64,000 nt of DNA from Flavobacterium nitrogenifigens (GCF_003254565.1 NZ_QJRI01000181.1:124001-188000); one strand, 5' to 3'; numbered from the stretch's first letter, positions 1-9,837 are shown. The notes: a model not told the origin generated them from the letters alone. A program made the numbers and translations.

Positions 1-78
1 AAAAGTTTCTAACTTGGAATTGCAAAACTAATCTAGACAATAAAAAACAAGTTATAGAGATAGTTGTGAATTCATTTC

Positions 79-993
79 ATGACTATCTTTATGTTTTTAA
101 AAATGAAACCGAATATGAGCTCTCAAAATGTTTTCACTTTAATCAATCCGCAGAACGGAAATTTGGCTTTTAAAATCCTTCCTTTTGATGACAACAGCCA
201 TTTCGACCACTTACAGCGAAACAATTATTATTCTTTAATTTGGGTAACCAAAGGAAAAGGCAAGGTAAAAGCTGATTTTGCTGAACATCATTTTGAAGAA
301 AACTCTCTTCTTGCCTTTTCTCCGTATCAACCTTTTATGCTTTGTGTAAACGAACCGATTGAAGGAATTGCCATTCACTTTCATCCTGATTTTTATTGCA
401 TTCATATGCATCAAAAAGAGGTTTCGTGCAATGGCGTTTTATTCAATAACATTTATCAACCTCCGTATGTTCAAGTTACAGAACAAGCTTCGCAGACTTT
501 TAATATGGTTATTGATCAAATGAAAGCCGAAATTCAAAATGCTGAATTGGCGCAATATGAATTACTAATTTCTTATTTGAAGATTTTTCTAATTACGGCT
601 TCAAGATTAAAAACAGAACAATTTGAAGAAATGAAATCAGTTCCAGATTCAAAAGAGCCTTTAATTCTTCAAAGCTTGAAAGATGCAATTGAACTCAATT
701 TTAAAACTAAACATTCAGCTGGAAATTATGCTGAGTTATTAAACATTTCTCCAAAAGCATTAGCAAAATTGTCTAAGAATTATTTCAACAAAACCTTAAC
801 CGATTTAATTTCAGAAAGAATTATTATTGAAGCTAAAAGAGAATTGTACTTGACCAATAAAACCGTAAAAGAAATTGCCTACGAATTAGGTTATGACGAT
901 GAACATTATTTCAGCCGTTTCTTTAAAACCAATGCTGATGTTTCACCTCAAATGTATCGTGAAACTGTTGGTTTTGGCAAAATAGAAGCTTAG
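79..993 (+). CDS. AraC-family transcriptional regulator
   Basis: The C-terminal third (about residues 195-300) is an AraC-type double helix-turn-helix; the second unit is visible as KEIAYELGYDDEHYFSRFFK followed by SPQMYRE. The N-terminal ~180 residues look like the cupin sensor domain of the family, with a GKGKVKADF strand and a later FHPDFY segment. It should act as a cytoplasmic ligand-responsive activator; neither ligand nor target can be read from the sequence. The first codons (MTIFMFLKMKPN) look unlike a domain start, and the Met at codon 13 (position 115) is a likelier start, though no promoter element decides this. It converges on the glycosyltransferase gene and shares a hairpin with it. 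Confidence 0.85.
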   Translation: MTIFMFLKMKPNMSSQNVFTLINPQNGNLAFKILPFDDNSHFDHLQRNNYYSLIWVTKGKGKVKADFAEHHFEENSLLAFSPYQPFMLCVNEPIEGIAIHFHPDFYCIHMHQKEVSCNGVLFNNIYQPPYVQVTEQASQTFNMVIDQMKAEIQNAELAQYELLISYLKIFLITASRLKTEQFEEMKSVPDSKEPLILQSLKDAIELNFKTKHSAGNYAELLNISPKALAKLSKNYFNKTLTDLISERIIIEAKRELYLTNKTVKEIAYELGYDDEHYFSRFFKTNADVSPQMYRETVGFGKIEA

Positions 994-1006
994 TTTAGAG
1001 TTTTCA

Positions 1007-1059
1007 GTTTTCAGTCACAGTTTTCAGTAATTACAGACTTGAAAACTGTGACTGAAAAC
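1007..1059. terminator. long hairpin between convergent genes
   Basis: Two arms of about 21 bases (1007-1027 and 1038-1059), built from repeats of the word CAGTTTTCAGT, are inverted copies with a short loop. The hairpin sits between the convergent AraC and glycosyltransferase genes, so it may stop transcription from both sides. There is no strong T tract, so this role is inferred. Confidence 0.5.
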
Positions 1060-1064
1060 TGCGA

Positions 1065-2306
1065 CTATTTGTTCTTCGCTTCAATCCATTTTGACATGTA
1101 CATTGTGCTTTTAAAAGCGTGATGCTGCAACAAATTCCCCATAAAATTATGAAGACGATGGCTTTTTGAATCAATCAAAAGGGAATTTGTCAATGAAATC
1201 AATTTCTCTAAATAATCCTTTTTTTGATAGCATTTATTAATGATTTCGATTCCGTTTTTTTGAGATTGTTTCCAAAGATTTTCATCTTGATATAACTCAA
1301 TAGCTTTTTTAGCAAATTCTGCTGGATCATCTTCAATAAAACCATTCCAAGGTAAATTTGCATACATAGCTTCTGAACCAACAGAAGTGGTTATGCTTGG
1401 TGTTCCGCATTGCATGGCTTCTAATAATTTTCCTTTCAGACCCGCTCCAAAACGAATTGGCGCTAAAACTACTTTTGCATTTTTTACTATTTCATTGGCA
1501 TCTTCTGCCCTTCCCATAATGTAAAAACCGTTTTTAGGCTGATGCAACTGCAATACTTTCTGCGAAGGATAAGCACCATAAACCTTCAAAACTGCTTCTG
1601 GAAAATCTTTTTTTATAGAAGGCCAAATGGCTTCTTTTAAATATTGAACAGTATTCCAATTTGGCTCATGAAGAAAATTTCCAATAAAAACAAAATCATT
1701 TCGTTTTTCAAAAGAAGGCAATTCCAGCAAATCTCCCTCTTTCATTTCATCAACCAAAAAAGGAAGATAAAAAAGCAAATCTTCATTGATTTTGAAAACA
1801 TCTTTTAGAATACTCATTTCAAATTCAGAAATAATAAGAGATACATCGCATCGCAAAATACTAGCAATTTCTCTTTTTGCCACTTCTTCAGATAATAAAT
1901 CTTCTAATTCAAAAATGCGGTTTTCTTTGAAAGCTTTTTGCCTTGCAGTTCTTAAACAATGCAGATCTTCTGTATCTAAAACTCTAATCGCTTTTGGACA
2001 TTTTTCAACAACTCGCCAACCAAACTGTTCTTCGATCATGAATCGATCAAACAAGACAACATCCGGATTTAATTCGGCTACAAAATCATCAAAACTTGAA
2101 GAATTAAGTTCGATGTTTTTTTTAATTACTCCAAATTCGAACAAATCAACCATAAAATCGCTGTCCTGAGCCGCACTTGCAAATGTGATTTCAAATCCAT
2201 TCTCCTTGAAAATAGAAATCAATTGCATCATTCTTCCGCCTGCAGCAGAAGACTTTGGCTCTGGCCAAACAAACCCAATAATTAAAAGTTTTTTTATTTG
2301 ATTCAT
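1065..2306 (-). CDS. GT4-like glycosyltransferase
   Basis: A 413-residue GT-B fold glycosyltransferase. The N-terminal half starts with a Rossmann strand (LLIIGFVWPEPKSSAAGGRM), including the small-residue loop seen in GT4 enzymes. The C-terminal nucleotide-sugar domain carries VVLAPIRFGAGLKGKLLEAM and CGTPSITTSVGSEAM, the usual donor-binding segment. There is no membrane anchor or signal peptide, so it should work on the cytoplasmic side on a polysaccharide, lipid-linked or protein acceptor that cannot be named. The last ~40 residues match no domain I know. It stands alone, divergent from miaE. Confidence 0.8.
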   Translation of the reverse strand: MNQIKKLLIIGFVWPEPKSSAAGGRMMQLISIFKENGFEITFASAAQDSDFMVDLFEFGVIKKNIELNSSSFDDFVAELNPDVVLFDRFMIEEQFGWRVVEKCPKAIRVLDTEDLHCLRTARQKAFKENRIFELEDLLSEEVAKREIASILRCDVSLIISEFEMSILKDVFKINEDLLFYLPFLVDEMKEGDLLELPSFEKRNDFVFIGNFLHEPNWNTVQYLKEAIWPSIKKDFPEAVLKVYGAYPSQKVLQLHQPKNGFYIMGRAEDANEIVKNAKVVLAPIRFGAGLKGKLLEAMQCGTPSITTSVGSEAMYANLPWNGFIEDDPAEFAKKAIELYQDENLWKQSQKNGIEIINKCYQKKDYLEKLISLTNSLLIDSKSHRLHNFMGNLLQHHAFKSTMYMSKWIEAKNK

Positions 2307-2388
2307 AAACTTTGTTTCACATTACAAAATAATGCTTTTTTCCGCGGATTTGCACCCAATTTCCTGAAATTCGGTCGCAAAAAAACAC

Positions 2389-2396
2389 TAATTTTG
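2389..2396 (+). promoter_or_regulatory. -7 element TAATTTTG upstream of miaE
   Basis: TAATTTTG fits the Bacteroidota TAnnTTTG -7 element and lies 24 bases before the miaE ATG. No convincing -33 TTG is seen at the expected distance. Confidence 0.45.
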
Positions 2397-2419
2397 CAAA
2401 ATCTAAATGCTGGGAAATT

Positions 2420-3001
2420 ATGTTGGGATTAAAATTAGCTACAGACCCTCGCTGGGTAAATATCGTTGAATCAAATATCGAAGAAATTTTAACGGATCAT
2501 GCTTGGTGCGAGCAAAAAGCGGCTTCAAACGCGATTAGTATCGTGACTTACAACTCTGAAATCGAAGAATTGGTAACCGAAATGCTTGAAATTGCCAGAG
2601 AAGAACTGGAACATTTTCAGATGGTTCACAACATTATAAAACAACGCGGACTTACTTTAGGTCGTGAACGAAAAGATCATTATGTAAATGAGCTTTTTAA
2701 ATTCATGAAAAAAGACGGAAGCCGAAGAGATGCTCTTTGCGACCGATTATTATTCTCTGCAATGATTGAAGCTAGAAGCTGTGAACGTTTTAAAGTACTT
2801 TCAGAAAACATCAAAGATGAAGAATTAGCTAAATTCTACCGCGATTTAATGATTTCTGAAGCAGGACATTACACTACATTTTTAGGATTTGCCAGAAAAT
2901 ATCAAGACAATATAGATATCGATAAACGCTGGAAGGAATGGATTGAATATGAAGGTTCTATCATTACCAATTATGGTAAACAAGAAACCGTTCACGGATA
3001 A
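2420..3001 (+). CDS. miaE: tRNA-(ms2io6A37) hydroxylase
   Basis: A 193-residue ferritin-like di-iron enzyme that hydroxylates the isopentenyl group of ms2i6A37 in tRNA. The expected carboxylate/histidine ligands are visible: AREELEHFQMVH in one helix pair and MIEARSCERF plus ISEAGHYTTF in the other, giving two E-x-x-H type motifs. The length is normal for the Bacteroidota form. A -7 element 24 bases upstream supports this start. It is followed 53 bases later by the AsmA-like gene and may be cotranscribed with it. Confidence 0.92.
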   Translation: MLGLKLATDPRWVNIVESNIEEILTDHAWCEQKAASNAISIVTYNSEIEELVTEMLEIAREELEHFQMVHNIIKQRGLTLGRERKDHYVNELFKFMKKDGSRRDALCDRLLFSAMIEARSCERFKVLSENIKDEELAKFYRDLMISEAGHYTTFLGFARKYQDNIDIDKRWKEWIEYEGSIITNYGKQETVHG

Positions 3002-3054
3002 ATTACGCTTTTTTATCAACTCTATTTTTTTATTTAAAAAACCCACAATTCGCT

Positions 3055-5814
3055 ATGCAAAAAAGTAAATCGAGATCAATCGTTTTTAAAATTGCGAAGT
3101 ATACCGGTATAACTTTCGCAGTTATCATAGGATTATTATTTTTAACGCCTATCGTCTTTGAGGATCAGATTAAAGAGCAAATAAAGAAAACTGCCAACGA
3201 AAGGTTAAGTGCAGAATTGAATTATTCTGATGTTTCGGTGTCGTTTTTTCATCATTTCCCTTCGCTTACTTTAACCTTAGACAACCTAAGCCTGAACGGT
3301 TCAGCTCCGTATACGAACGAAAAATTCATTACTGCAAAAGAGGTTTCTTTCGGAATAAATGTGGCAAGTCTAATTTTCAGCAAATCAGTAAAAATTGATC
3401 AAATTTATTTATCAGATTCTTTTATAAACGTAAAAGTAAATCCGGAAGGAGAAGCGAATTATAACATTTATAAATCACAAGAACAAGCTTCTAAAGATAA
3501 AGACAGCAGCGACACGGCGCTTAAATTGGAACGAATCGAGATTTTAAACAGTAAAATTGTTTATGATGACAAATCGACTAAAGTTCATTTTGACGCATTC
3601 GGTTTTAATTATTTAGGAAAAGGAGATTTAAACAAAGCTGTTTTTGATCTATATTCTAAAGCAAACATCGAAAAATTAAATATCGTTTATGAAGATGAAC
3701 CGTATTTAATGAACAAAAAGGTTGATGCCGACTTAATTACAAAAGTAAACATCAACTCGCTTTCTTTCTTTTTTCAGCAGAACAACCTTAAAATCAATCA
3801 GCTTCTGGTAGATTTTAAAGGTAAATTTGATTTTCTAAAGGACGGATACAACATGGATTTTGTTATTAAATCTAATAACAGCAAGCTTTATGATGTTTTT
3901 ACAGCCTTACCTCCAAAATATATTACTTGGCTTTCTAAAACAGAATTAAAAGGAAACACCAATCTGCTGCTGACTTTAAAAGGTAAATATATTACTTCTG
4001 AAAACATCGCTCCTGACTTGGATTTGGACATAAAAGTAACTGACGGTTTTGTTAATTATAACAAAAGCGCATTTCCAGTTTCAAACTTAAACTTAGACGT
4101 CAAAACAACGGTTCCTTCGTTAAATCCAGATTTGGTAATTGTTGATGCTAAAAACTTATCGCTAAACATCAATCAGGATTATTTAAAATCGAAATTCTTG
4201 GTTAAAGGTGTAAACACGCCAGATATTAATGCTGATTTTAAAGCCAAAATCGATCTTGAAAAACTACTTAAAGCTCTTGGAATTCCAGATATAGAATTAA
4301 AAGGAACTTTGACGGGCGATGTAAAAGCAAATGGGGTATTTGACCAAAAGAACAAGCGTTTTCCTATTACAAATGGAGTTCTTAATTTGGAAAATGGATA
4401 TTTAAAAACACCATATTATCCAAACCCAATTACCGATATTACGATTAAATCGAAAATCGAAAACCAAAAAGGAACATTTGCCGACCTGAAAGTAAACCTA
4501 GAGCCAACACAATTTACCTTTGAAGGGAAACCTGTCTTTGTACAGGCCAACTTAAGCAATTTTGACGATTTGAGTTATGATGTAAAAGCTAAAGGCGAAT
4601 TGGACATTAGCAGAATTTATAGAGTTTTCTCGCAAAAAGGTCTTGATCTTGATGGTTTTGTAAAAGCTGACGTATCTTTAAAAGGAAAACAAAGCGATGC
4701 CGAAAAAGGGAATTACAGCAAATTAAATAATAAAGGAACACTCGAATTAAGAAATATCGGAATTACATCTGAATATCTTCCGAAGAAATTTATCATTAAA
4801 GAAGGCATATTTAAAATCAATCAGGATAAAATGTCATTCAATAATTTTTTAGCCGCTTACGGGCAATCTGATTTTAAATTGAATGGGTATTTACAGAACG
4901 TTTTCAATTATGTAATGACCAATACAGGCGTTTTAAAAGGCTCTTTTAAAGTTACATCAAGATATATCAACGTTGACGAATTTATGTCGGAAACCGCTCC
5001 AGGAACTTCAGTAACAGAAACTACTAAGCCAAAAACAGAGACAAAACCAGAAAACACACAAACTGGCGTGATTATCATTCCTACAAATCTGAATTTAAAC
5101 TTTACGGCTAATGCGCAAAAAGTAAATTTTGACAAACTAAATCTTCAAAATGCTGTTGGAAACTTAAGCATGAATAAAGGTAAATTGACCATGCAAAATA
5201 CAGGCTTTGACCTAATTGGATGCAAGGTTACAATGAACGCCAATTATCAAGCAGTTACAACTAAAAAGGCCAATTTTGATTACGCCATCAAAGCAACCGA
5301 TTTTGATATAAAAAGAGCGTATAACGAGATTGAAGTTTTCAGAAAAATGGCAAGCGCCGCAGAGAAAGCACAAGGAATTGTTTCATTAGATTATCAGCTT
5401 AAAGGCCGTTTAAATGCAAACATGGACCCTGTTTACCCTTCGCTTGTTGGAGGCGGAACTCTTTCTGTAAAAGATGTAAAAGTAAGAGGTTTGAAAATGT
5501 TTAATGCTGTGAGCAAACAGACCAACTCTGAATCTATGAAAAATCCAGATCTTTCTAAAGTAGATATCAAAACAACGGTTAAGAACAATATTATAACTGT
5601 AGAACGCTTTAAATTTAAGTTTGCTGGCTTTAGACCAAGAATTGAAGGAACAACAAGCCTAAATGGAAAATTAAACCTAAAAATGCGTTTAGGATTGCCC
5701 CCTTTTGGTATTTTCGGAATTCCATTAACTGTTACCGGAACGCAGGACAATCCAAAAGTAAAAGTAGGTAAGAAAACGGAAGATTTAGAAGAAACTAAGG
5801 ATAGTGAGGAATAA
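3055..5814 (+). CDS. AsmA-family protein
   Basis: A 919-residue protein with one N-terminal membrane helix (about residues 13-32) followed by a very long beta-rich periplasmic region, the AsmA arrangement. The first ~120 residues after the helix (DQIKEQIKKTANERLSAELN and the following strand-rich stretch) are the AsmA N-terminal domain. The C-terminal ~170 residues, including GGGTLSVKDVKV, resemble the AsmA_2 region. AsmA/TamB-like proteins are thought to bridge the envelope and move or balance phospholipid; that role is inherited from the family. A Thr/Lys/Pro-rich linker lies near residues 655-670, and the tail is acidic. Confidence 0.85.
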   Translation: MQKSKSRSIVFKIAKYTGITFAVIIGLLFLTPIVFEDQIKEQIKKTANERLSAELNYSDVSVSFFHHFPSLTLTLDNLSLNGSAPYTNEKFITAKEVSFGINVASLIFSKSVKIDQIYLSDSFINVKVNPEGEANYNIYKSQEQASKDKDSSDTALKLERIEILNSKIVYDDKSTKVHFDAFGFNYLGKGDLNKAVFDLYSKANIEKLNIVYEDEPYLMNKKVDADLITKVNINSLSFFFQQNNLKINQLLVDFKGKFDFLKDGYNMDFVIKSNNSKLYDVFTALPPKYITWLSKTELKGNTNLLLTLKGKYITSENIAPDLDLDIKVTDGFVNYNKSAFPVSNLNLDVKTTVPSLNPDLVIVDAKNLSLNINQDYLKSKFLVKGVNTPDINADFKAKIDLEKLLKALGIPDIELKGTLTGDVKANGVFDQKNKRFPITNGVLNLENGYLKTPYYPNPITDITIKSKIENQKGTFADLKVNLEPTQFTFEGKPVFVQANLSNFDDLSYDVKAKGELDISRIYRVFSQKGLDLDGFVKADVSLKGKQSDAEKGNYSKLNNKGTLELRNIGITSEYLPKKFIIKEGIFKINQDKMSFNNFLAAYGQSDFKLNGYLQNVFNYVMTNTGVLKGSFKVTSRYINVDEFMSETAPGTSVTETTKPKTETKPENTQTGVIIIPTNLNLNFTANAQKVNFDKLNLQNAVGNLSMNKGKLTMQNTGFDLIGCKVTMNANYQAVTTKKANFDYAIKATDFDIKRAYNEIEVFRKMASAAEKAQGIVSLDYQLKGRLNANMDPVYPSLVGGGTLSVKDVKVRGLKMFNAVSKQTNSESMKNPDLSKVDIKTTVKNNIITVERFKFKFAGFRPRIEGTTSLNGKLNLKMRLGLPPFGIFGIPLTVTGTQDNPKVKVGKKTEDLEETKDSEE

Positions 5815-5870
5815 AAATTTTAAATTCCAATCAACAAAATTCCAAATTCCAAACTGGATCTCAACATATC

Positions 5871-5911
5871 AACCTTTGTCAAAGTTTTGCACTTTGTCAA
5901 AGGTTTTTTTT
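5871..5911 (+). terminator. terminator after the AsmA-like gene
   Basis: The arms AACCTTTGTCAAAGT and ACTTTGTCAAAGGTT (one mismatch) are followed by eight T. Near-identical CTTTGTCAAAG hairpins occur at 11925-11967 and 47345-47380, so this terminator belongs to a dispersed palindrome family. Confidence 0.7.
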
Positions 5912-5982
5912 GCAATCTTCTCATTCGACTAACGAAGCAATTCTCACCATAAAATCTTAAAAGAAATTCCATAATCTAAATC

Positions 5983-6015
5983 AGACCTGACAGGTTTTAA
6001 AAACCTGTCAGGTCT
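5983..6015. repeat. 33-bp palindrome, dispersed family
   Basis: A perfect palindrome with arms AGACCTGACAGGTTTT and AAAACCTGTCAGGTCT. A sister copy with CCCGACAGG in place of CCTGACAGG lies at 53557-53589. The copies differ by compensating changes in both arms, so the stem is maintained. Confidence 0.8.
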
Positions 6016-6062
6016 ACTATTAGAAAAAACATATCAAAAAGCACATAAACAGAAAGCTTTAA

Positions 6063-7391
6063 CTAAGCCTCAAATAACATCTTAGAAAAATACAAAATTC
6101 CCTTCCCCATCAACCATAACAACAAAGCTAAACCAAGCAGTTTCCAAGCCCAGCCTTTTCCTCTTTTCCAATCTGAGAAAAAAGAAAAAATCTCCATATA
6201 CTTTATTATTACATAAAGAGTTGATCCTATAATTGCAAACCAGATTACTTCGTTTAATTGAAGATTAAAACCATATATAAAAACAGCGATGAGAAAAAGA
6301 AATGTAACAAATTGTACAAAACAATAGTTTCTCAAACTATGCTTATGATTCATTTTTAATGATAAAATTAAAAATGACAAAATCAATAAACTTATTAGAG
6401 CTGGGATAATATTATAAAAAATAAGGCTTTCTTGCAGTGCCAATACTATCGTGACAACAACCGCAACAACAGTACAGGCCGCTAGAGAATTGACACTTCT
6501 ATCTCTATCATCTTCTTTATAAAAAGGAAATAAAACAGGATAGATATACTTTTCTAAAGTACGCCAGAAAGGCAAAGCATAAACCGCTGCAATTCCTGAT
6601 AAAACCACTTCGTAATTATAAAAAACATCGGAAGGAACTTTATACAACACATATAAAAGTGCAAGTGTAACTATAAAAGCTGGAAAACATATTGTTTTTA
6701 TGGTTTCCCAAGAATCCTTACCCCAAAAGTTGTTTTCTATTTCATAAACATATCTTTTAATCCAATATTCTTTTGTAAACAAAGCTGTAGACTGGCTCCA
6801 CAATAAAAACAAACCCAAATGTATAATTACAGTTCGAAACACAAATTCTTCAACCATACAACCATAAATGATGCACGCTACACCAATTAAAAGCAATTCA
6901 AGAGTTAATAGAACTGGCGAAAACAAAATTTTTAATACTGGAGCAACATGACGAACTAAAAACTGAATGAGCAGGCTCCAATATTTTTTAAACAAAGCAA
7001 CAACAGCACAAATAGCAATAAATGCAGAAAGATAAAACATCCAATTGGTCAACAATCGAGTCTGCATCCACAATTGCACAGCAGAATCTTTTTGTGGAGT
7101 ATAAATAATATCTGAATTTAGGAAAACCTCTTTTGCTAATTCATCTCTTAGTTTATCAGATAGACTAGGAAACTCATTTTTATGCGCGTTCCAAAACCGA
7201 TCTGTATTAAAGCCATTCTTTTTTAGAACTTCAAATTCATACAGTACATTTTTCTGCTTATTGTCTAGCGCGCTCAAATGAATAGCAATACTATCTGACA
7301 CAACTTTACCGTAAGTGCTTATACAGAATAAAAGGGCAAATAAGAATATTTTTTTCAACTTATAACATTTAAAGAGTTTGAAGATATTCAT
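6063..7391 (-). CDS. polytopic membrane protein of unknown function
   Basis: I do not recognise this 442-residue protein. It has a signal-like N-terminus (KIFLFALLFCISTYG), a ~90-residue soluble extracytoplasmic segment, and then about nine to ten hydrophobic helices from residue ~115 to the end. Charged loops such as FYKEDDRDRSVNS and SDWKRGKGWAWK separate the helices. A periplasmic N-terminal domain followed by a membrane bundle resembles some mechanosensitive-channel or sensor-like proteins, but the MscS pore and beta-domain signatures are absent. It is a single gene between the AsmA-like gene and rpmA. Confidence 0.7.
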   Translation of the reverse strand: MNIFKLFKCYKLKKIFLFALLFCISTYGKVVSDSIAIHLSALDNKQKNVLYEFEVLKKNGFNTDRFWNAHKNEFPSLSDKLRDELAKEVFLNSDIIYTPQKDSAVQLWMQTRLLTNWMFYLSAFIAICAVVALFKKYWSLLIQFLVRHVAPVLKILFSPVLLTLELLLIGVACIIYGCMVEEFVFRTVIIHLGLFLLWSQSTALFTKEYWIKRYVYEIENNFWGKDSWETIKTICFPAFIVTLALLYVLYKVPSDVFYNYEVVLSGIAAVYALPFWRTLEKYIYPVLFPFYKEDDRDRSVNSLAACTVVAVVVTIVLALQESLIFYNIIPALISLLILSFLILSLKMNHKHSLRNYCFVQFVTFLFLIAVFIYGFNLQLNEVIWFAIIGSTLYVIIKYMEIFSFFSDWKRGKGWAWKLLGLALLLWLMGKGILYFSKMLFEA

Positions 7392-7445
7392 TTATCCGCA
7401 GACTTACAAATGTGAGTTTTTTGATAAACCATACAAAGCTAAAAA

Positions 7446-7477
7446 TAAAAAACCCGCTCTTTTCAGAACGGGTTTTC
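7446..7477 (-). terminator. terminator of the rplU-rpmA operon
   Basis: On the minus strand the hairpin AACCCG...CGGGTT is followed by a run of T, about 30 bases after the rpmA stop codon. Confidence 0.8.
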
Positions 7478-7505
7478 TATAAAAAGTAATCTATGATTAT
7501 TATGC

Positions 7506-7760
7506 CTAGAATGGAATAATAGATACATAAGATTTGTTATCTCTTTTCTTTTGGAACTTAACAACTCCAGCAACTCTTGCGTGAAGAGTGTGATCTTTAC
7601 TAATGTAAACGTTTTCACCTGGATTGTGTTTTGAACCTCTTTGTCTAACGATGATGTTACCAGCAATAGCAGCTTGACCACCATAAATCTTAACGCCTAG
7701 ACGTTTTGATTCTGATTCTCTACCATTCTTCGAACTACCGACACCTTTCTTGTGAGCCAT
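7506..7760 (-). CDS. rpmA: 50S ribosomal protein bL27
   Basis: An 84-residue bL27 of normal length. The N-terminus MAHKKGVGSSKNGRESESKR reaches the peptidyl-transferase centre in the family and needs no processing here, unlike the cleaved N-terminus of Firmicutes. GGQAAIAGNIIVRQRG and HTLHARVAGVVKF are conserved core segments. It follows rplU by 24 bases in the usual rplU-rpmA operon and ends in a strong terminator. Confidence 0.97.
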   Translation of the reverse strand: MAHKKGVGSSKNGRESESKRLGVKIYGGQAAIAGNIIVRQRGSKHNPGENVYISKDHTLHARVAGVVKFQKKRDNKSYVSIIPF

Positions 7761-7784
7761 GACGTATGAGTTTAAATATTGTTA

Positions 7785-8228
7785 TTATTCTTTAGTAGTC
7801 TCTTTTTTTGCTTTTGGAGCTGCTTTTTTTGCTTTTGGAGCTGCTTCTACTTCTTCAGTAGCTGCTGCATCTTCTGCTACAACCGCTTTTTTAGCCGCTG
7901 CTTTTTTAGTTCCTCCTGCTGCAGTAATACCTTCAATTACAATTTGTGTAAGATATTGTCTGTGACCATTTCTTTTTTTGTATCCTTTTCTTCTTTTCTT
8001 TTTGAAAACGATAACTTTATCACCTTTTAAGTGTTGTAACACTTTAGCTTCTACTGAAGCACCTTCTATAGCTGGGGCGCCTAAAGTTACATTTCCATTG
8101 TCATCTAATAAAAGAACTTTGTCAAAAGAAACTTTTGAACCTTCTTCATTAGCCAAACGGTGAACATAAACCTTTAAGTCTTTGCTTACTTTAAATTGTT
8201 GCCCTGCTATCTCTACGATTGCATACAT
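7785..8228 (-). CDS. rplU: 50S ribosomal protein bL21 with Lys/Ala tail
   Basis: The first ~103 residues are a normal bL21: MYAIVEIAGQQFKV at the start and the basic VIVFKKKRRKGYKKRNGHRQ loop that binds 23S rRNA. About 40 further residues form a low-complexity Ala/Lys/Glu tail with a twice-repeated KKAAPKAKK unit. Such tails are common on flavobacterial bL21. The gene has an excellent upstream promoter and leads the rplU-rpmA operon. Confidence 0.97.
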   Translation of the reverse strand: MYAIVEIAGQQFKVSKDLKVYVHRLANEEGSKVSFDKVLLLDDNGNVTLGAPAIEGASVEAKVLQHLKGDKVIVFKKKRRKGYKKRNGHRQYLTQIVIEGITAAGGTKKAAAKKAVVAEDAAATEEVEAAPKAKKAAPKAKKETTKE

Positions 8229-8258
8229 ATCAAATTGATTTATTGAATTTTAAGGTTG

Positions 8259-8288
8259 CAAATATACAACTAATAATTTACTATGCAA
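8259..8288 (-). promoter_or_regulatory. promoter of rplU-rpmA
   Basis: On the minus strand TTG (8286-8288) is followed after 19 bases by TATATTTG (8259-8266), a consensus Bacteroidota -33/-7 pair. The predicted start leaves a leader of about 24 bases before rplU. Confidence 0.8.
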
Positions 8289-8431
8289 CCCATAAAAGCA
8301 AAAATATTTTCACTCAAAAAAACCTTGTTTTTCAAGCAGTTCCATGCAGAAAACAAAATTAATTTAAAGTAAAAGATTGTTAAAATAGTATTTATTTAAA
8401 AACTATTCTGCAATTCATAACTAAAAAAAAC

Positions 8432-8439
8432 TATTTTTG
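8432..8439 (+). promoter_or_regulatory. -7 element TATTTTTG upstream of the M16 pair
   Basis: TATTTTTG matches TAnnTTTG and lies about 62 bases before the first peptidase start. No clear -33 TTG precedes it. Confidence 0.4.
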
Positions 8440-8501
8440 ATGTAACCAAAATCAACTCTTGTCTACCTACTATTGTTGATATTTTAAAATTATTAATCTT
8501 T

Positions 8502-9825
8502 ATGAAAAAATCAATAATGATGTTAAGTGCTGCATTAATGCTTGGCGGAGTGGCTTATGCCCAAAAAGTAGCTTTTGAAGAATACGATTTAGACAATGGT
8601 TTGCATGTCATTTTACATAATGATCCGTCTGCTCCCGTTGTTATCACATCGGTAATGTATCATGTTGGATCAAAAGATGAACGTCCTGATCGAACAGGTT
8701 TTGCGCACTTTTTTGAGCATTTATTATTTGAAGGAACTCAAAATATAAAACGTGGAGAATGGATGAAAATCGTTACTGCAAATGGAGGAGTTAACAATGC
8801 TAACACATCTGATGACAGAACGTATTATTATGAAGTTTTTCCTTCTAACAGTTTAGAATTAGGCTTATGGATGGAGTCTGAAAGGTTAATGCATCCTATT
8901 ATTAATAAGGTAGGCGTTGACACACAAAACGAAGTTGTAAAAGAAGAAAAAAGAATGCGTTACGACAATCAGCCGTATGGAAATATTCTAGCAGAGGTTA
9001 AGAAAAACATGTTCAAAAACCACCCTTACAGATGGACCACTATTGGTTCTATGAAAGATCTGGATGCCGCAACTCTTGAAGAATTTCAGGCATTCAACAA
9101 AAAATTCTATACGCCAAACAATGCTGTTTTGGTTGTGGCTGGGGATTTTGAAAAAACAAAAACAAAAGAATGGATTCAGAAATATTTTGGACCAATTCCA
9201 AAAGGCGAAGAAGTTAAAAAACAGACTTTTACAGAAGAGCCAATCACAAAAACCATTAAAGCTACTTATGAAGATCCGAACATTCAGATCCCAATGATTG
9301 TTGCTTCATACAGAACGCCTTCAATGAAAACAAGAGATGCAAGAGTTTTAGACTTAATTTCCTCTTATTTAAGTGACGGTAAAAGCTCTAAACTTTACAA
9401 AAAAAATAGTTGACGACAAAAAAATGGCGCTACAAATTGGCGCAGTTGGATTTAGCCAAGAAGATTATGGAACGTATATTCTTTACGGCCTTCCAATGGC
9501 ACCATACACAATTAATGATATTTTAAAAGAAATGGATGAGGAAATTGTAAAAATTCAAACTGATCTTATTTCTGAAAAAGATTACGAAAAATTACAGAAC
9601 AAATTCGATAATAATTACGTAAATGCCAATGCAAGCGTAGAAGGAATTGCAGAAAATCTTGCTTCGTATTATTTACTTTACGGCGATGTCAACTTAATCA
9701 ATACTGAAATCGACATCTATCATTCTATTACGAGAGAAGAAATCAGAGAAGTTGCCAAGAAGTATTTGAACCCGAATCAGCGTTTGATTTTAGATTATAT
9801 TCCGACAGCCAAATCTCAAAACTAA
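8502..9825 (+). pseudogene. M16 zinc peptidase, reading frame broken at an A8 run
   Basis: The first part (8502-9413) has a signal peptide ending near AYAQ and the M16 zinc site HFFEH at residues 69-73, with the downstream NEVVKEEKR glutamate. It stops at 9413 just after eight A (9399-9406). The rest of the domain continues in another frame to 9825, beginning KKIVDDKKMALQIGAVGF. Removing one A joins the halves into a normal ~440-residue peptidase, with KLYKKIVDD across the joint. It could be a true mutation, a homopolymer sequencing error, or transcriptional slippage. It would pair with the catalytically empty M16 protein 12 bases downstream in the periplasm. Confidence 0.8.
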
Positions 9826-9837
9826 GAATATCGAATC

